From positions 29,342,906 to 29,406,905 of the forward strand of contig OX463818.1 of NCBI GenBank assembly GCA_949825045.1: a stretch of DNA of 64,000 nt. The letters run 5' to 3'. This document shows, piece after piece, positions 1 to 11,455 of the stretch. The notes beneath the pieces were generated by a model, which saw only the letters and a list, made by a program, of their open reading frames with translations, had not been told where the DNA came from and did not search any database. Source of the DNA: Argyresthia goedartella. Taxonomy: Eukaryota; Arthropoda; Insecta; Lepidoptera; Argyresthiidae. Made by a program: the position numbers and the translations under genes. Numbering within the stretch: the first letter of the stretch is position 1; each line of letters starts with the position of its first letter.

Positions 1-406
1 CTTCGGTCCCGTCAACCTCCTGTCTCTCTGCAAGGCCCGGGTGCACCCTAGGCTCTTCTTGGTAGACAGGTTCTTCAGCCAACCAGGTATGACTGGCAGG
101 CTAGCTTCGATGAGCACAGTGTTCCAACACAGGTTATGTTACGTGGGAAAACCAATCGGCCACGTAAATGCGAACTTTATCTGGTTCGGGGAACCACAAC
201 ACACTCAGCTATATAGACAATCCTGAGGGGAACCCGAATACATTCCAGATGGCTTGCGATTTAATTTCAATACCATAATCAATACGCGTTTACACTGCGA
301 GGGCTTTCGTCTCTCAGTTGTCAAAAAACTGCCAGGTTGGCAGCAACGTCAAATTCAAAATGGCCGTTCCGAAACCATCGATCGAATATCGATTTGGAAT
401 CGAACA
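1..406 (-). repeat. BEL-1 3' LTR, partial at window edge
   Basis: This matches 4630-5035 base for base in length. It ends in GAATCGAACA, the CA terminus shared with the other BEL LTRs. The first roughly 138 bp of the LTR lie outside the window. The C-rich stretch just right of 406 reads on the minus strand as a purine-rich tract, as expected for the polypurine primer site next to a 3' LTR. Confidence 0.92.
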
Positions 407-438
407 ATCACCCGCCCGGACAGGCACCCACCTGTCCC

Positions 439-2057
439 CTAATCTACGGGCAGCCGAGACAACGTTGCTACCGCTCGTTTTAGAACCGAGCCTCCTACTA
501 GAACCTCCGCAGACCGGGGGGTCCCGTCCTTGCCAGGGAACAAGTTAACAATGCGCCCCCTGCGCCAACGTAGTGGCGGTAGGTTAGCATCCTTAACCAG
601 AACGAGGTCACCAACACTAGGGGGGCTGGTTTCGTCAGTCCACTTAAGGCGCTGTTGTAAGCTATGCAGATACTCGAGCGACCAACGCTTCCAGAAATTC
701 TGAGTAAACTGCTGCAACATCTGATACCCTGACAACCGATACAATTTCACTCCCTCGAAGGGGTGCTCGGGCAAAGCGTTAAGTGGCTGTCCTAACAAGA
801 AATGGCCTGGGGTCAGAGCCTCCAGGTCATTTGGATCCGAGCTGAGCGGACACAACGGTCGCGAATTGAGAACGGCCTCGATCTTACAAAACAATGTCGC
901 GAGCTCCTCAAAAGTCAGCTCGGTCTGACCTACTATACGCCCCAAGTGCGTCCTAGCTGACTTAACTACGGCCTCAAAACTCCCACCCCAGTGGGGGAAA
1001 ATCGGTGGGCTGAAGGTCCACTGTATACCCCGACGGGAGAGGGCCGTTCCAATATCCACTTTATTTACATTCAAAAAGTTGACTATCTCTCGTAAGCATC
1101 GTTCCGCACCGATGTAGTTAGTGCCGTTATCAGAGCGGATCAAAGTTGGAAGTCCCCTTCGAGAAACAAACCTATCCAAACAAGCAATGAAAGCCTCTGT
1201 CGAGAGATCAGCAACGAGCTCGAGATTTACCGCCTTGGTGGATGAACAAACAAACACACATAGGTACGCCTTGTATTGCCCCTTCTGGGTAACATGCACG
1301 GCCGCTCTGGGGCCATGATCCGAAGATACTACTACATGGCTGTGGGGCAAGTCCGATTCTCTCCTGGCAAGCCAGGGTGGTCCCCACCACAAATGGTGTC
1401 TAACGAGTTCAGGAGCCCGACATCCCCTGGATGCACAATCAGACGGGTTCAACTCTCCTGGTACATGCCTCCAGGTCAGTGGGACCTCAGACGACACAAT
1501 CTGGGAGACACGGTTCGCAACAAAACCTTTAAGTTATGGACCGAAGCCTTCAGCCAGCACAAAACAATCTGGCTGTCCGTCCACGCGTACACCGTATCCT
1601 CCAAAACCACTGACCCACGCAACACTGTTAGAGTGTGATTCAAAAGTTTGGTCAAAAGAGCAGCCCCGGACAGTTCCAGTTTTGGAATCGTCATCCTTGT
1701 CCGAATAGGCGCTACCTTGCTTTTTGCCAAAACCAAACGCACGTCGACCTCCCCGGTGGAGGTGACGGTTCGCAAATAAACCGCTGCCGCAAACCCTCGT
1801 TCAGAGGCATCACAAAACCCGTGAAGGGTTGCCCTGTAATCCCCAGCAGGGACCAATTTCCTCGGCAGCGATACATTATTTATATTGAGGCCCAACCATT
1901 GTCCTAAATCATTCGATACAATGCAGCCCTGAGCTCCAGAATCTAATAGGGCGCGAACGTATGTTGGGTTGCCCGCCAAATCCCAAACAAGCACAGAGGC
2001 GATCGGTAACACCACCGTCTCCGGTTGGGGGGCAACAAATTGTTGGGCCGCAAATTC
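439..2057 (-). pseudogene. BEL-1 pol remnant (protease start, RNase H, integrase C-half)
   Basis: On the minus strand this starts with the aspartic protease motif LLDSGAQG (near 1950) and then jumps to the RNase H region (HGFCDASERGF, AWTDSQIVLCWL). The RT with its YVDD motif is absent. A frame change near 1476-1497 leads into a second ORF (439-1497) with the RNase H tail motif WRHVPGELNP and the integrase core parts SDNGTNY and WGGSFEAVVKS. The integrase zinc-binding H-H-C-C part and the first catalytic Asp (GTDF in BEL-2) are deleted between 1278 and 1281. The junction near 1880 carries the shared hexamer TATTTA seen at both deletion edges in BEL-2. This is a dead polyprotein gene. Confidence 0.9.
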
Positions 2058-2060
2058 CTA
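2058..2060 (-). other. In-frame UAG between BEL-1 gag-side ORF and pol
   Basis: The minus-strand codon at 2060-2058 is TAG, in the same frame as the protease ORF that follows and the proline/glutamine-rich ORF that precedes it (2091-2696). BEL-2 has the same codon in the same context (45776-45774). In copy 1 a second stop (TAA) lies slightly upstream, closing the 2091-2696 ORF. See findings for the readthrough question. Confidence 0.8.
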
Positions 2061-2090
2061 GCGAGGGCCCCCGGGGCCCCACTCTGCCTG

Positions 2091-3859
2091 TTACCGATCA
2101 GGGATGCAGCTATACGCCAGCGGGTCCCATTGTACAAATGACCCACGCGCCGGTTCCATTCCCAACCTACGACGCCCCCCGAAGGGGGGTGGGCGTGAAT
2201 TCAACCGTGGCCGCTCCATGAGCGGGGGGGACATCACATGCGACCGACGAGGACGAGGCGACGAGCGGGGCGACAACTGAGGCGGCGTCCGAACCGCATC
2301 CGCATAGCTCGAAGGTGTCCCATGCCACCCGCCCGTTACGGCCCGCTGAGTCGGATGCTGAGTCGCAACCGAAAACTCAGGGCCCCCCATGTGATGACCC
2401 TGAGTGCGGCCCTGCACCCCTGGGTGGCTGCGTGCTTGTGGCCCCATTGCCCGCTGAGTCGGATGCTGAGTCGCAACCGAAAACTCAGGGCCCCCCATGT
2501 GATGACCCTGAGTGCGGCCCTGCACCCTAGTACCGCCCTGTGCACATGGGGACATTGGCCCCTGAGTTGCGCTCCAAGTCGCAAACGAATTCTCAGGGCC
2601 CCATGCCGTGTCACCCTGGGTACGGCCCTGTGGTGGCTGTTGGCCGGACCGGTTCATGCACAACAGATTTTGTGGGCCCCACCACAATATCCGCACATTT
2701 TTGTGCGCGTGCAGTACCTAGCCATGTGTGGCCCGAGGCACAGGAAACACCAGCTCCGCTGCTTGGCCATCCGGCGCCGTCCCTGAACCCTAAGTTCCCC
2801 GAACTTATTGCAATTGGCCACAGCATGGCCAATCTGCCTACAACATGGGCAGGTCTCACTATGTGGGGTCAATGCACTCACAGTCCCATATGACTGCCGG
2901 TTGGTGCGGTCCTTCCTCGTCGGAGGGCCCCTACTCACAGCGCTCCCGGCAGCTCTCTGTGGCTCCGAAGGATGGGTGACTGTCAACCCCAAATTCTCTG
3001 CCCGTCGAGCCTCCTCTTCCAAGAATCCGACCAAGTCGGAGAAGGCGGGCAGGTCCTCGGCCGACCTCCCGTGAGACTGTTCGAAACGAGTCTGCACGTC
3101 AGCGGGTAGGCGGGAAAGTACAATGTACAGCAGTAGGTACGACCATTCACCAACCGGAAGTCCAAGATTCTCTAGAGCCTTGGTGACGGACAACAACGGG
3201 TTCAAAACCTCCGTCTGTATGGCCCCGACCTTGTTCACAACCGGGATACTAAACAAACGGTTCAGTTGGGCATCGGCCAACCTCCGTTTGTTATGGTAAC
3301 GTCTGACCAACAATTGCCTGGCCGTTTCATAGTTACCCTCCGTAACTGTCAAATGAGCGACCAGCTCCCTAGGCTCAACCCTCAATGCTGCCACCAGCTG
3401 AGCCATCTTGACAGACTTGGTAATGTCCGATCGCATGTGTACCAAACTGTCGAACAGATTGATGAAGCTCATCCATTCACCGGACACTCCGTCAAAGGTA
3501 GGCATAGTTATGGCAGGTAACCTGGACCCTGAACCCTGAAGCGGCAGAGGTGCTTCAATGTCACCACCATGGCTGGACTCGCGCTGTCTACGTATGTCCG
3601 CAGCCTTCTGCGTGATAGCAGCTGCCATCTCCATACATTGGTCGACATCCCCTAGCAACCGTGACAGCCTGTCAGGTGCGCAACCATCAACTGATTCCGC
3701 CTGCGCGGACAATTCGAGCACCCTATTGTAACGTTCCTTAACGTCCATAGACCGCTCCAATACCACATCATGCCTATCTAAACGGTCTATCAGACCATGT
3801 GCGGAGGAAAACCATCTGAGTTCCTTAGAAACACCCTTCTGGATTTCAGATAGCGACAT
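2091..3859 (-). pseudogene. BEL-1 gag, frameshifted in the zinc-knuckle region
   Basis: The minus-strand ORF begins at 3859 (MSLSEIQKG) and is a typical BEL Gag, with a helical N-terminal part, a DUF1759-like capsid region (PTFDGVSGEWMSFINLFDSL) and cysteine/histidine knuckles (CPCCRQIGHAVANC and CFLCLGPHMARYC). It stops at 2654, in the third knuckle, because one base is missing relative to BEL-2 (AAAATC instead of AACAATC on the minus strand). The missing base moves translation into the pol frame, where the ORF 2696-2091 continues with a proline/glutamine-rich tail. In an undamaged ancestor, gag would run on through this tail. The tail contains a tandem coding repeat at about 2336-2640. Confidence 0.9.
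2336..2640 (-). repeat. Tandem coding repeat in BEL-1 gag tail
   Basis: Two near-identical units of about 115 bp (GHHMGGPEFSVATQHPTQR on the minus strand) are followed by one diverged unit (GDTAWGPENSFATWSATQG). BEL-2 has one copy of the first type and two of the second at 46080-46360, so unit number and type vary between copies. Confidence 0.82.
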
Positions 3860-4491
3860 GATCGGAACGATACTTACTCACAATTTGCAGTAACTCAATT
3901 TTATTGGACTCTCCAGTCTACAACCCAAACGAGGGAACCCTAAACCACAACATAAACAATGCTGTTTTCCTTAAACAATAGGAACCGAGTTTTATATCTA
4001 TATAAATTCTGTAAATAACAATTTAGTCTCCCTTTATCACTACAACAGACACAGATAGTCAATATTAGGGTTGGAGTTTAGATAAGGGGGCGCTTATCGA
4101 CACTCTGACCAATATTAGTTCAAGTTATAAATTCCTATAAACTGAAAACAATGTAATAGCCTGCTATCAATAGATGTAATACCACTAATAGATTGACTAA
4201 CTGGTACTTCAATGCAAATTTCAATTCACCTACAATGTACCTAAGTTGAGTACCTACTATTCTGAGTCACATCTCAGTACAACTGGTCATTTAGGGAAAA
4301 CTGTAATATCTGTCTGTCTACTACCAGCAATAGACTTATAGCTTACAATACTACCAATCTATGTGGATATAGGAACAACACCAAGTTAGCTAATAACCGC
4401 CTATACCTACAGATTGATAGTCCCAAATCGTGCGTTCCTGGAGCCCTTGACGGCTGCAAATCTCAGGAAACCACGCTCTTGCTACCAAAAT
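3860..4491 (-). other. BEL-1 5' leader
   Basis: This is about 630 bp of AT-rich sequence between the 5' LTR (right) and the gag start. Directly inside the LTR the minus strand reads ATTTTGGTAGCAAGAGCGTGG; the TGGTAGC start is a plausible primer-binding site, but I do not assign the tRNA. The same leader occurs in BEL-2 (47579-48118). No ORF of note. Confidence 0.7.
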
Positions 4492-5035
4492 TGTTCAGGC
4501 TTCTCAGCACCTAATGACCTCGTAGGGGCCCATCAGCTACGAGGTAGCGTAGCGATCAGTTGCCAAGAAGTTTGAACGTCGGCGATTCACCGAGCTAATA
4601 CTTATGGAGTCGATCTAACCTGGTCTGTGCTTCGGTCCCGTCAACCTCCTGTCTCTCTGCAAGGCCCGGGTGCACCCTAGGCTCTTCTTGGTAGACAGGT
4701 TCTTCAGCCAACCAGGTATGACTGGCAGGCCAGCTTCGATGAGCACAGTGTTCCAACACAGGTTATGTTACGTGGGAAAACCAATCGGCCACGTAAATGC
4801 GAACTTTATCTGGTTCGGGGAACCACAACACACTCAGCTATATAGACAATCCTGAGGGGAACCCGAATACATTCCAGATGGCTTGCGATTTAATTTCAAT
4901 ACCCTAATCAATACGCGTTTACATTGCGAGGGCTTTCGTCTCTCAGTTGTCAAAAAACTGCCAGGTTGGCAGCAACGTCAAATTCAAAATGGCCGTTCCG
5001 AAACCATCGATCGAATATCGATTTGGAATCGAACA
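4492..5035 (-). repeat. BEL-1 5' LTR (complete, 544 bp)
   Basis: It starts TGTTCAGGC and ends GAATCGAACA, giving the TG...CA ends expected of LTRs. It is collinear with 1-406 without indels. The five bases after it (GTTTC, 5036-5040) are Gypsy-A sequence and are the predicted target duplication; the matching copy would lie left of the window. Confidence 0.93.
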
Positions 5036-7837
5036 GTTTCGATAGGTATTTCCCTATGAAATCTCTTTGTACAAGCGAGCACGCTCCTACCTGTCGCTTT
5101 CCGCATTGGATACAATTTTATTACCTTACTGTACACGTCTTGAATCACGTATATATATTGATATCCGAATTTACCTACGGGAAATGGCCCATAAAGGTCC
5201 GAGAAAACTTTCTCACCCAACTTTTACGCCAACACCGGTGTACAAGGACCAACGGTATTGTTAGTACTTGGTTTGACCTTTTGACATATGTCACAACTTC
5301 TTATCACCGTGCTTATCACCCTACTCATATGAATAATGTAATATCTGTCCTTCATCAGTGCTAATATTTTATATCTGCCGTAGTGACCTATTTCTTCATG
5401 TATGTGTAATATTAATTCCTCCTGTAATGACTCCGGAATCACTTACAACCGTACGTTCCGCTTCTGCACGTGAAAATATAACGTATCACCTACTAGCTTG
5501 TAATTATCAAACCCTCTCGTTTCCGTATCTACCACCTTACGTCTGATACAACCGCTAATTCGATTTGACCGCTCATCTTCGCTTTGTAATCTCGCAATGT
5601 CTCGTAAACTCGAAATAACACTTGCGGTATTCGATGCCTGAAACCACAATATTCCCGGCTGAACATTTATACTGTCATTCATACCTCCATGACCCGCTAT
5701 TTGCCTGCTTAGCGTGTCGGCAATTTGATTGTCAACCCCACGCACATACTCTATGTTGTAATCGAATTGCTCCAAAAACATAATCAACCTAGTTACGCGT
5801 GCCCCAATAAAGTCCACGACTTAATGAACGTCAAACTCTTATGATCTGTTCTAATAACAACCTTTTCTCCTCGCAAATATATCTCAAATCGCTTTAAAGT
5901 ATATATGACCGCATACATTTTCTGTTCGCTTACAGACCATCTAGTTTGAGCTCCCCTAAATGCCTGCGAACTAAACCCTATAATTCGTTCCTGGCCCAAA
6001 TCATCTAATTGATAAACGTAACCCCCAATTCCTATAGCGCTGGCGTCGCATTGAACATAATACGTCTTTCCCGCCAATGGCTGACTCAATATTATACTTT
6101 CTGAGAATTGTTTTTTTATCTCGTCAAAAGCACTCTGCACGTGCACACTCCAAACGAACTTGACTCCAGACCGTAATAAATTGTATAATGGTTGCGTTAG
6201 CGTTCCAAATTTTTTAATGAATCTCCGAAAGTAATTTATGAACCCCAAAAACGCCCTCAATTGCCTGACAGTTCTGGGTGACGGATATATTTTGAGTGCT
6301 TCAACCTAGTCCGGGTCCATCTGTAAACCTTGTGTAGACAAAATATGCCCCAATAACTTGACCTTTTTTTGTGCGTACACGCATTTTTTTAGTTTGCATG
6401 TGAAGCCCGCGTTTTTCAATTTACTCAGAACCGTGTCCACTTGAGATAAATTCTGATCGATGTCACCCTCAGTTAAAATCGCCAAATCGTCAACAAAATT
6501 TATACAATATGACCTAACCTCTGGCCCTAGGATTAAGTCCATCGCCCTCGAAAATGAACCCACACTGGTTTTCAACCCCTGAGGTAACACGTTGTAAACA
6601 TAACTTCTGCCTTGATATACAAAACCCGTGTATCGTTTAGATTCGTCTGATAATGGTATAGAAAAATATGCATCTTTAGTATCGAGAATCGCTATGTAAT
6701 TTAACCTGTGACCCGACTGCAATATCTCACTCATTAAAGGTGCAGTTTCAACTTCCCCAACCATTCCCGTGTTTAATTGTCGCGCATCGAGTAATATCCG
6801 AACCTCCCCTGACTTCTTTAGTGCACAAGTCAATAAACTGCTGAAATCCGTAGATTGCCTGCTAATAATACCTATCTGTTCCATTTCGTCCAATCGTTTT
6901 GTTACTTTATCGATATATGCGATTGGTATGGGATAGCTTCGTTTTACGAAAGGCGTTTCATCTCTCATTTTTATCTCATGTATATATTTATTTGTCCGAC
7001 CTACCCTATTGCTAAACAACTCTGCATGTTTATTTACACCGGCAATTACTTTGTTTTGTGTTCAACAGGTATTGATGAATTATTCACATATTCCTCTATC
7101 ATATTTCTACTGGTATCTTGGTCCTGTACTTCCATTGTACAACAACAAGCTTCCTGATCGGGCCCCGTACCTAAGAGTTTTTCACACATCCGCCCGGCGC
7201 TTCGTATAATTAGTCTCTTATTTCCCTCACACATTAAACTGGCTCGCGTCTGTTGTATAAAATCAAACCCTAAAATAAAAATCTTTAGGCACCCTTGTTA
7301 ATACTAGCATTGGAGTATCGTTAACGCATTCACCTATTGTTAATGGTAACGTGACTAACTTATCCACCTTCTCACTACTGACCCCAAACGCACCTGTGAT
7401 TCTCAAACTTGGGATCGGTATTTCCTTTGGTTTTCCCAATTGCCTGCATACTTCATCATACACTCCCCGACTTATTACACTGACTTCGCTCCCCGAATCA
7501 ATCAAACTCCTTACAACAATATTTCCAATACACACATCTATCTCAGGTAATGTCAATGTACTACATAGTTCGCGTCCACACTCAGTCGAATCGTTGTCTC
7601 TGAATATCGTATGTAAACGCCTGTCATTGCGGTCTCTACAATACAATCTCGATTTTTCATCTAAACACACGGCATATCCGTGCGCTTTATGCGCTAGTAA
7701 TTGAATAAATTCATTCACACCCACGTTCGAATCCAAATTACACAAATCATACAGTCTATGCTTTCTTTCAATTTGATCGGCTGTCCATCCAAAGCGTAAT
7801 AAATATCTGAGCGCGAACGACCCGCGCGAGTCCACTA
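5036..7837 (-). pseudogene. Gypsy-A pol, multiply frameshifted
   Basis: Read right to left, this gives the protease (SLIDSGSEVSVISRGVY, near 7500), RT (NFVDDLAILTE, near 6490; a Tyr or Leu normally precedes the VDD), RNase H (VQCDASAIGIGGYVYQ near 6060 and TDHKSLTFIKSW near 5840) and the integrase N-terminal zinc region (HIHEEIGHYGRYKILALMKDRYY and CDICQKVK near 5270-5430). The ORF is split into at least six frames (7263-7835, 7046-7234, 6306-7019, 5793-6260, 5443-5817, 5224-5442). BEL-1 cuts it within the integrase; the catalytic integrase core lies outside the window. Similarity to Gypsy-B is high across the shared part. Confidence 0.9.
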
Positions 7838-8127
7838 GTTTTTTGAATTCTGATTTATCGCATTATTCCTGTCACTTGAACTTTGCCCTGCCTCTGTATT
7901 ACCTGAACTATCACTGCCCCTTTGGAACTCTATTGCCTTGAAACTAGCCTGAGGCTGTCTACCTCTACCGCGAAAATAACCGCGAGCGCGCGTGTCAAAT
8001 TCGTTTCGTGCCTTTGTTCCCGCGTTATAATTATTCCTACGACTCACCGCGTTATATCGCATCGTATTTACTCGCAAAACACGATATTGCCCTCGCATGT
8101 AGCTATTCCGACTTGTCAGAAGCATCA
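7835..8127 (-). pseudogene. Gypsy-A gag, C-terminal fragment
   Basis: The minus-strand ORF matches the last roughly 95 residues of Gypsy-B Gag (SYMRGQYR, RGYFRGRGRQP, SSDRNNAINQNSKN). It is an arginine/glycine-rich nucleic-acid-binding tail with no CCHC knuckle. Upstream gag (Gypsy-B equivalents of about 18430-19213) is lost, and the reading runs into the terminal repeat of the small element at 8130. Confidence 0.85.
7838..7844 (-). promoter_or_regulatory. -1 ribosomal frameshift heptamer AAAAAAC (Gypsy-A)
   Basis: The minus-strand AAAAAAC lies in the gag frame as A AAA AAC and is followed at once by the gag stop codon TAG. A -1 slip reads AAA AAA CTA GTG GAC into pol. The identical arrangement in Gypsy-B (18152-18158) argues that it is the family's frameshift site. 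Confidence 0.8.
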
Positions 8128-8129
8128 TA

Positions 8130-8624
8130 GCTTCTGACAACGGTAGCTCGACCGATGGGGTTGCTTCGTTTAATTATGGAGTTCCTATGGGCCACCTTCC
8201 AGCTCCATCATTAGACCCTGGTTACCTTTTAGTGTCAAAGTACTCGTCAAGACAAACTAAACGAGCCCAAACTCGATGGGGTTGCGTCGTTTAATTATGG
8301 AGTTCATTCGGGCCACCTTCCAGCTCCATCATCAGACCCTGGTTACCATCTAGTGTCAAAGTACTCATCAAGAAAAATTAAACGAGCCCAAACTCGATGA
8401 GGTTGCGTCGTTTAATGACGGAGTTCCTATGGCCACCTTCCAGCTCTATCATCAGATCAGCTCTATATCATAATAATATTGGATTGTCATCCGATTTATA
8501 AATGCATGCAAAATTTCAGCTCAATCGGAAACCGGGAAGTGGATCAAATTTAACTTGCAAGATTTGATTACAGACAGACTGTAACGGCATAAATAGCTTA
8601 GGTCGAGCTACCGTTGTCAGAAGC
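8130..8624 (+). mobile_element. Small non-autonomous DNA element with 24-bp terminal inverted repeats
   Basis: The ends 8130-8153 and 8601-8624 are perfect inverted repeats (GCTTCTGACAACGG... and its complement), flanked on each side by TA (8128-8129, 8625-8626). This fits a Tc1/mariner-type MITE. The interior holds about 2.4 tandem units of 120 bp (8154-8450) and then an AT-rich stretch with no ORF. It sits exactly where Gypsy-A gag is joined to the truncated LTR. The four bases outside each TA are also complementary, so the true repeat could be read as 30 bp. Confidence 0.75.
8154..8450. repeat. 120-bp tandem repeat (about 2.4 units)
   Basis: Units start GATGGGGTTGC at 8154 and 8273 and GATGAGGTTGC at 8394, and share the internal string CCACCTTCCAGCTC. 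The third unit is partial. Tandem arrays inside non-autonomous elements of this kind are familiar from moth genomes; no coding potential. Confidence 0.85.
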
Positions 8625-8626
8625 TA

Positions 8627-9668
8627 TGATCGTCTATTCTATCTACCACCAACTTATATGTCCCGATTCAGCTGTAAAAATTGCTAGTTAAGAATGATAA
8701 GTCTGAATTTCTCGTTTGTTGAGAAGTTCAGTAGGCGTACAATAGTCGAACGGAAGATTGGTTCAGGAAGTTAGAGTTTCAAGTTAAACAGAGAAAGCAT
8801 GTATGCCCGCAAGCCGGTATTTCGCATCAGTTAGCGGTGTTTTGCGCCAGATCGATCTTTGTTATATTTTGTGTAATGGTACCATTTATTTTTTGTATAT
8901 ATGGGCGCTTGGAGCTTCTTTTTAAGTGGTCGACCACAATTTATAATATTTGTTTGGGATATCGTATGGATATCCGTCGTAGTGTTACGACGTGAGTACT
9001 CAATGATATTTCATGTGCTCGCTAGTAGCGGCTTTAGTGGCTCCAATTATATAATTAGTTCACGGCAATAACGATCCAAATAGACCGGGTTTAACAATTG
9101 CGATTTGATTTTCCGAAATGGGTCTGAACTAGCGGTTTCCTCAAAAGGTCCGTAACGTTTTGAAACCTTCAACTCTGCGCAATTTGAGCTGGATGTTATC
9201 GAAACGTTTTCTTTAGCGCTTTTGGAGATCTAACCCTCTCCACAACGAGTTACATACTTCGGAAAATACCGATTTATGCATCTAGTTAACCACAGCTCTT
9301 CCTCGACTGAGCCCAGCAAAATAACTGCGTGACACAATCTACACGTTAGATCTCCAGCGAAATTAACATTTAATTTAAAGATGCAACTTGAATCATAACG
9401 ATCCAAGGCAAGCCAAAACAATCTACCCGTCCCTAAACAATGAACTTTAGACTGTAATTTGATCTCTTCGCGCGTCCCCGACAACACTCAAATGTCAAAG
9501 ATATCAACGGGATAGGTTATCTGAGTGGACAACGTTTATACTTTGTTCTGAATTTGTTATTTTCATCCGCGGAACCCCTTTGATCAAACAGTCTCCCTAT
9601 GCCTTAACACCCTAGGTTTAGCCGCAACTAAACTCCTGTCTAGCCTAGTCTAAAATCCTAGTGTTATA
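8627..9668 (-). repeat. Gypsy-A LTR, segment 1
   Basis: This aligns with Gypsy-B LTR positions from 12118 to about 13160 (shared landmarks: GATAAGTCTGAATTTCTCG, CGTCGTAGTGTTACGACGTG, CAACTAAACTCCTGTCTAGC). It lacks the outermost 44 bp. It breaks at TATA (9665-9668), where the CR1-like insert begins. Small ORFs here are chance. Confidence 0.9.
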
Positions 9669-9961
9669 TTTATTTATCTTTATTTAGAAACAAACAGTCT
9701 CTTATATAATACAATGTTACAATATAGGGTAATAAGAATTATAGACCTACAGTTTCCTTAAATAGAGTATGAAAACCATACTACAATTCAATAGCATCCT
9801 GATTCTAAACTATATAACTTATATAGGTACTAAAACTAAACTGGGAATAGAAATTCTAATATGTAAACTCGATGCTATAAAAATACCTTTACATTCTGAC
9901 AAAAATAAAACATTTTTTTTATATGTACAGACAAAAAATGCAATAAAAATCAACTATCTAA

Positions 9962-11326
9962 TTAAAAACTATTAATACACTTCAAGATTTGTTGTTTGAA
10001 GCTACTAAACTTTATACTGAAAATGTCCAAATTTTGAAATTTATCATCATACATCCTACATGCTCTTCTAATGAAACCGTTTCTTGCGTATGAAGTTCGA
10101 CTACGTGGAATATAAAAGAGGTCCTTTTTTCTACATACTCGCTCACAACGACGGGGTACTCTAAAGGAAAGAGACTTTAATAACTCAGGGGCATGGATAA
10201 TATTGTTAATGACTTTATAAAGAATAATAACATCGGTGCGTTCGCGACGCAGGCTCAAGGGTGAAATATTGTGTCTTTTCATAGCGGTAGTATAATCTAT
10301 GTATTTATTTCCTGTGCGATAATCAATTGCCTTTACAAATTTTTTTTTCTCTATTCTATCGCTATGAGTTACATGTAACGGGTTCCACACTGCGCTAGCA
10401 AATTCTAATCGACTACGGACATAAATATTAAATAATATCTTAAATGTCGAAGATCTTCTGAAATCTTTACTTACGCGCAAAATGAATCCCAACTGCTTGA
10501 AAGATTTATTTAAGATATTGTTAATGTGGGGCACAAAGGTAAGCTTTGAGTCCATGATTACGCCGAGGTCACGGATCTGGTTCACACGGGTTAAGTCTTT
10601 ATCGCAAAGATCATACTTGGAGTAAATAGTTGTCCTTTTTCTACTGAAGCTAAAAACAAAACATTTTTCTGGGTTTAAGAAAAGATTATTTGCATTACAA
10701 AAGGTTTGGAAATAATTTAAGTCGTTTTGCAGTAACATACAATCGTCACGATTTCGTATGACTCTAAAAATTTTCGTGTCGTCGGCGTATAAAAGTATGT
10801 TTGAATTATTGATACATTCAGTGATATCATTTAGATACAGAACAAATAATAAGGGCCCCAAATGGGAACCCTGCGGTACACCAGAACTGATAGACCTGTA
10901 ATGAGAAATATGCCCTCTCACAGCTACGGCCTGCGAACGATTTTCTACATAAGATTTAACCCAACGGTAAAGATCCCCGTGTATACCAAAGTGCCATAGC
11001 TTCAGAAGTAAGCGCTCATGCCTGATTTTGTCAAAAGCCTTGGCGAAGTCGGTATACACAGCATCCACCTGACAGTTGTTATCTAATGCAGTTAAAATAG
11101 CTTCAGTATATGATAGAAGATTCGATTCGACACTACGACCTCTAAGGAAACCATGTTGGTTAGAAATTATATAAGGCCGCATAGCAGTAGATAGCTGATC
11201 ACTAACAATCTTCTCTAAAATTTTGCCAAACTGACACAAATTCGATATAAGGCGATATTTCTCTATGTGCCATACTCCACACAGGCCTTTACCCGGATAC
11301 GAGTTATATTGTACCATACTCCACAC
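9962..11326 (-). pseudogene. Reverse transcriptase of CR1-like element (truncated ORF2)
   Basis: The open frame of about 454 codons holds the RT motifs in order: YRLISNL, NQHGFLRGRS, AVYTDFAKAFDKI (catalytic Asp), SGVPQGSHLGPLLFVLYLNDI, LLYADDTKIF (YADD) and LGVIMDSKLTF, followed by the C-terminal RRERTDVIILYKVINN region common in CR1/Jockey elements. The endonuclease domain expected upstream is missing and the N terminus is replaced by repeat sequence, so it is a 5'-truncated copy. The frame itself has no internal stop, which suggests a fairly young insertion. CR1 versus a close sister clade cannot be settled by eye. Confidence 0.85.
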
Positions 11327-11455
11327 AGGCCTTTACCGGATACGAGTAAGATTTTGCCATACTCCACACAGGCCTTTACCCTGATAAGAGTTAGATTGTG
11401 TCATACTCCACACAGGCCTTTACTGGGATACGAGTTAGATTGTGCCATACTCCAC
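11268..11455. repeat. 42-bp minisatellite, about 4.4 units
   Basis: The repeating unit contains CCATACTCCACACAGGCCTT then ACCCGGATACGAGTTAGATT, with small changes between units. It lies at the 5' side of the CR1-like RT. It ends in CCACCACGCTGGCTCAGTGC, which resembles the tail of widespread lepidopteran non-LTR/SINE repeats. Confidence 0.88.

Larger units (their letters stand above)
1..5035 (-). mobile_element. BEL/Pao LTR retrotransposon copy 1 (BEL-1), internally deleted
   Basis: Two direct repeats (1-406 and 4630-5035, same length, about three mismatches seen) bracket gag and pol remnants that read right to left. The complete right LTR is 4492-5035; the left LTR is cut by the window edge. 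Compared with BEL-2 at 41337-48665, this copy has lost about 1.6 kb covering most of the protease tail, reverse transcriptase and part of RNase H, and about 0.66 kb covering the integrase N terminus. It therefore cannot code for its own transposition. It is inserted in the integrase region of Gypsy-A: the sequence right of 5035 continues the Gypsy-A integrase without a gap relative to Gypsy-B. The family assignment is firm; independent mobility is excluded by the missing RT. Confidence 0.93.

Noticed and set aside
4470..4491. Assigning a specific tRNA to the BEL primer-binding site
   Set aside because: The site TGGTAGC is well placed, but I could not match it to a tRNA 3' end with confidence, so only a putative site is reported.
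11268..11455. CRISPR-like array
   Set aside because: The units are directly adjacent without unique spacers, and the setting is a eukaryotic transposon. It is a minisatellite.
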